From NCBI GenBank assembly GCA_030123805.1, contig JASJXV010000018.1:1-35531 (forward strand): a stretch of 35,531 nucleotides of DNA. The letters are read 5' to 3'. Origin of the DNA: Gammaproteobacteria bacterium (GTDB lineage Bacteria; Pseudomonadota; Gammaproteobacteria; Pseudomonadales; Azotimanducaceae). Shown one piece after another: positions 33,886 to 35,531 of this stretch. The position numbers and the translations under genes are program-made. The number at the start of each line of letters is the position of its first letter. Position 1 is the stretch's first letter. The notes beneath the pieces are model-generated. The model was not told the DNA's origin. It searched no databases and saw only the letters and a program-made list of their open reading frames with translations.

Positions 33886-34608
33886 CTAACGATATTTGTT
33901 GTACAGATCCCGGATCCATTGGGTCTTGTTCCGGTTGCTTTCGACGAATGCCTGCAGGGGACCAGGTAAGTCAGGTGCGGCACTGAGGCCATACTGCATC
34001 TCCATCCGCGCCATCGGAGATAAAATAGCAGCGGCAGCGATGTCGAGTCGACTGAAGCGGCTCCCCATCATAAAGGCATGGCTTTGGTGAAGGTCCTGTA
34101 AGCGGTCAATGCCTGCTTGCAACTTCAGTTCTGCGCCGACTGCGGTCTCGGCGTTGATCGTCATGAATTCACGCATTCTTTGTTGCAGCTGCTCAAATGC
34201 TACCTTATAAAAAGATGCTCCCTCCTCAGGACCATCCACTGTAAACAAAGGCACCACAGCATTTGCATCCTGAAGCAGATGGTGATACCAGAAACATCGA
34301 AGCTCAACCCCAAGCTCATCATCGATGTAGCGTTCCCACTCGACACTTTCCTGAGCATTCCCGTCAACCGCCAGGGACTTTCCGGGAAATGTTGCTTCGA
34401 GATAACTGATTATATCACTGGAATTCTGCACTACCGTTGCATCGTGAACCAACACGGGTACTGCCGATTTTGGTGCCAGCTTCAGGATGATTTCACGATG
34501 CTGTCCAACCAGAAGATTGACTACCTCATAATCCAACTGCTTATAATCAAGCACCCAGCGTACTTTTTCACAGTAATGTGAAATGGGAAACTGATAGAGT
34601 GTAATCAC
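33886..34608 (-). CDS. Glutathione S-transferase family protein
   Basis: The 240 residues show an N-terminal thioredoxin-like domain (MITLYQFPISHYCEKVRWVL, with a cysteine in the active-site position) and the conserved cis-proline and glutathione-binding segment SAVPVLVHDATVVQNSSDII. An all-helical C-terminal domain follows, with the N-capping motif FSRLDIAAAAIL. It could conjugate or reduce electrophiles arising in catabolism; the physiological substrate is unknown. It is encoded opposite to the molybdoenzyme operon and appears to be a single gene. Confidence 0.85.
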   Translation of the reverse strand: MITLYQFPISHYCEKVRWVLDYKQLDYEVVNLLVGQHREIILKLAPKSAVPVLVHDATVVQNSSDIISYLEATFPGKSLAVDGNAQESVEWERYIDDELGVELRCFWYHHLLQDANAVVPLFTVDGPEEGASFYKVAFEQLQQRMREFMTINAETAVGAELKLQAGIDRLQDLHQSHAFMMGSRFSRLDIAAAAILSPMARMEMQYGLSAAPDLPGPLQAFVESNRNKTQWIRDLYNKYR

Positions 34609-34754
34609 CTGATCATCCTGATCAATAATTAAAGGGACAGCTTACTTAATTCAATCGGAGTAGTACAAGCGTTGACAGACGAGTCGGATTTATTTAGCCG
34701 TTTTCATTCAAAACAGGTAGAGCGTTGATATAGGTCGATTATTGACCACTGCGT

Positions 34755-34784
34755 GCAGGCAACATGCCTGCGATGTTATTTTTT
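34755..34784 (+). terminator. Terminator-like hairpin on plus strand
   Basis: GCAGGC-AACAT-GCCTGC (34755-34771) is a perfect 6-bp stem, followed after a short gap by TTATTTTTT (34776-34784). No plus-strand gene lies upstream within 880 bases, so it would end a short unknown transcript. On the minus strand the T run precedes the hairpin, so it does not serve the 34815 gene. Confidence 0.4.
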
Positions 34785-34814
34785 ACGGACATCCGCACCA
34801 TTACGAATCAAAGT

Positions 34815-35132
34815 CTAATCCAGAATACGGGCAATAGATGGCACGACTATTATCCCAACCAGGCCGCCGGCCAGATAGTCGCGCTCTATACCGAAAGATA
34901 GTAAAAAACCCTCGGGCATGTTCGCACCAATGCTCATAAACAGAACCAATACGATAAGCATCAGACGCCGATGTACAATCAACCCCGTAACAGCAACGGC
35001 TACCAGCGTAAGCAGAAGGTAATTGTTATCAAAACCCATTCGCGCCATGATGTTGTCGTGGGTATTCACAACGATAGTTATGAAGAACACAAAAAAAACC
35101 AGAGAAAATCGCAGTGATCCGGTGTTTGCCAT
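34815..35132 (-). CDS. Small integral membrane protein, unknown
   Basis: A 105-residue protein with three or four hydrophobic segments (about residues 8-23, 38-53, 56-72 and 85-102) and short charged loops. No enzyme motif is seen. ATG 35132 is preceded by GGAGG at a 9-base spacing, a strong ribosome site, supporting real translation. It stands alone, with long spacers on both sides. Function unknown. Confidence 0.65.
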   Translation of the reverse strand: MANTGSLRFSLVFFVFFITIVVNTHDNIMARMGFDNNYLLLTLVAVAVTGLIVHRRLMLIVLVLFMSIGANMPEGFLLSFGIERDYLAGGLVGIIVVPSIARILD

Positions 35133-35531
35133 ATCGAGTACCTCCGTTCCAGATTAGCTCTATTCTTTACATCGCAGGTACGCTCCTGGTTTCCTGGCGA
35201 AGGTTTGCTGCTAAAGCTGTATTTATATGAGATATCTAATCAGTTAGTCTCTCCAGCAGATAACAATATGAATTATGTCAATGAAAACAAGGGAATTGAC
35301 AAGCTAACCGACCACAAGTGCTAATGTTCCGATGAAAAGGCCATTAGGGTATAGTCCAAATAAACGGGCTCTTTTGGGAGTCGGCGATCAAAGGTTGCAA
35401 ATCTGCCGAAGTCGAGGATGGATTTCAGGCAGAAGTTGTGCGAAAAAAGGGCGAAAAATGGCTGCAGGCAGTAAGGTTAGCTGCAAATCTGTGGGTCGCG
35501 GGATATCTGAGCCCGCTTTGCGGTGCGATAG
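35133..35531. other. 399-base terminal stretch, no firm gene
   Basis: No complete gene is supported. A plus-strand frame open from about 35349 to the window edge could be the 5' end of a gene starting at GTG 35438 (first residues MRKKGEKWLQAVRLAANLW), but without a ribosome site. The last 130 bases also contain hairpins TCTGCC/GGCAGA (35402-35433) and GCGGG/CCCGC (35498-35516) and a repeated TGCAAATCTG (35396 and 35482), so a structured leader is an alternative. Confidence 0.3.

Overview
The window comes from a heterotrophic Gram-negative gammaproteobacterium, probably marine, of moderate GC content. The evidence for this placement is the mltG-tmk-holB-pilZ order (as in Pseudomonas), a fabA-fabB pair, an LpxA acyltransferase and the oxygen-dependent HemF. 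Most genes are core or catabolic. No rRNA, tRNA, CRISPR array, intact insertion sequence or phage gene was seen.

Layout. At 1-3200 lies a housekeeping run: possible pabC end, mltG, tmk, holB, pilZ. At 3234-4194 are a GNAT acetyltransferase, an 80-bp palindromic REP/MITE-like element and a small unknown protein. At 4370-8222 is an operon for a xanthine-dehydrogenase-family molybdenum hydroxylase (FAD, 2x[2Fe-2S] and Mo subunits) ending in a MoaD-like sulfur carrier. It is followed by a glycosyl-hydrolase-4 relic. At 8426-10955 (minus) are galE, a HAD hydrolase and a solitary lpxA. At 11475-13250 is fabA-fabB for unsaturated fatty acid synthesis, preceded by a long spacer with a possible small RNA. 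At 13338-14944 are a TPR lipoprotein-size secreted protein, an oxidoreductase relic and hemF. At 15113-20590 are two acyl-CoA dehydrogenases, an aldo/keto reductase, a fumarylacetoacetase-family protein and a TetR regulator. At 20627-25243 are a CPA1 Na+/H+ antiporter fused to a cyclic-nucleotide domain, a tandem universal stress protein, and the tRNA 2-selenouridine synthase MnmH. At 25579-27606 are an SCP-x type thiolase and a second TetR regulator.

The most notable system is at 27607-33869. A Tat-exported type II DMSO-reductase-family enzyme (alpha molybdopterin subunit, beta Fe-S subunit, gamma haem b subunit, delta chaperone) has the architecture of ethylbenzene dehydrogenase, steroid C25 dehydrogenase, DMS dehydrogenase and selenate/chlorate reductases. 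It is transcribed divergently from a TetR gene, and the spacer holds two copies of a 16-bp palindrome forming an 18-bp perfect inverted repeat. Two extra genes follow: a MerB-like protein lacking the second MerB cysteine, and a 76-residue unknown. The nearby acyl-CoA dehydrogenases, thiolase and FAH-family enzyme fit a catabolic setting (hydrocarbon, terpenoid or steroid side chain), but the substrate cannot be read from sequence. The window ends with a glutathione S-transferase and a small membrane protein.

A second theme is decay. At least two and perhaps three gene relics (GH4 enzyme, COG1233 oxidoreductase, penicillin acylase) sit in gaps between intact genes, suggesting recent deletions. 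The antiporter lacks any ATG, GTG or TTG start near its strong ribosome binding site.
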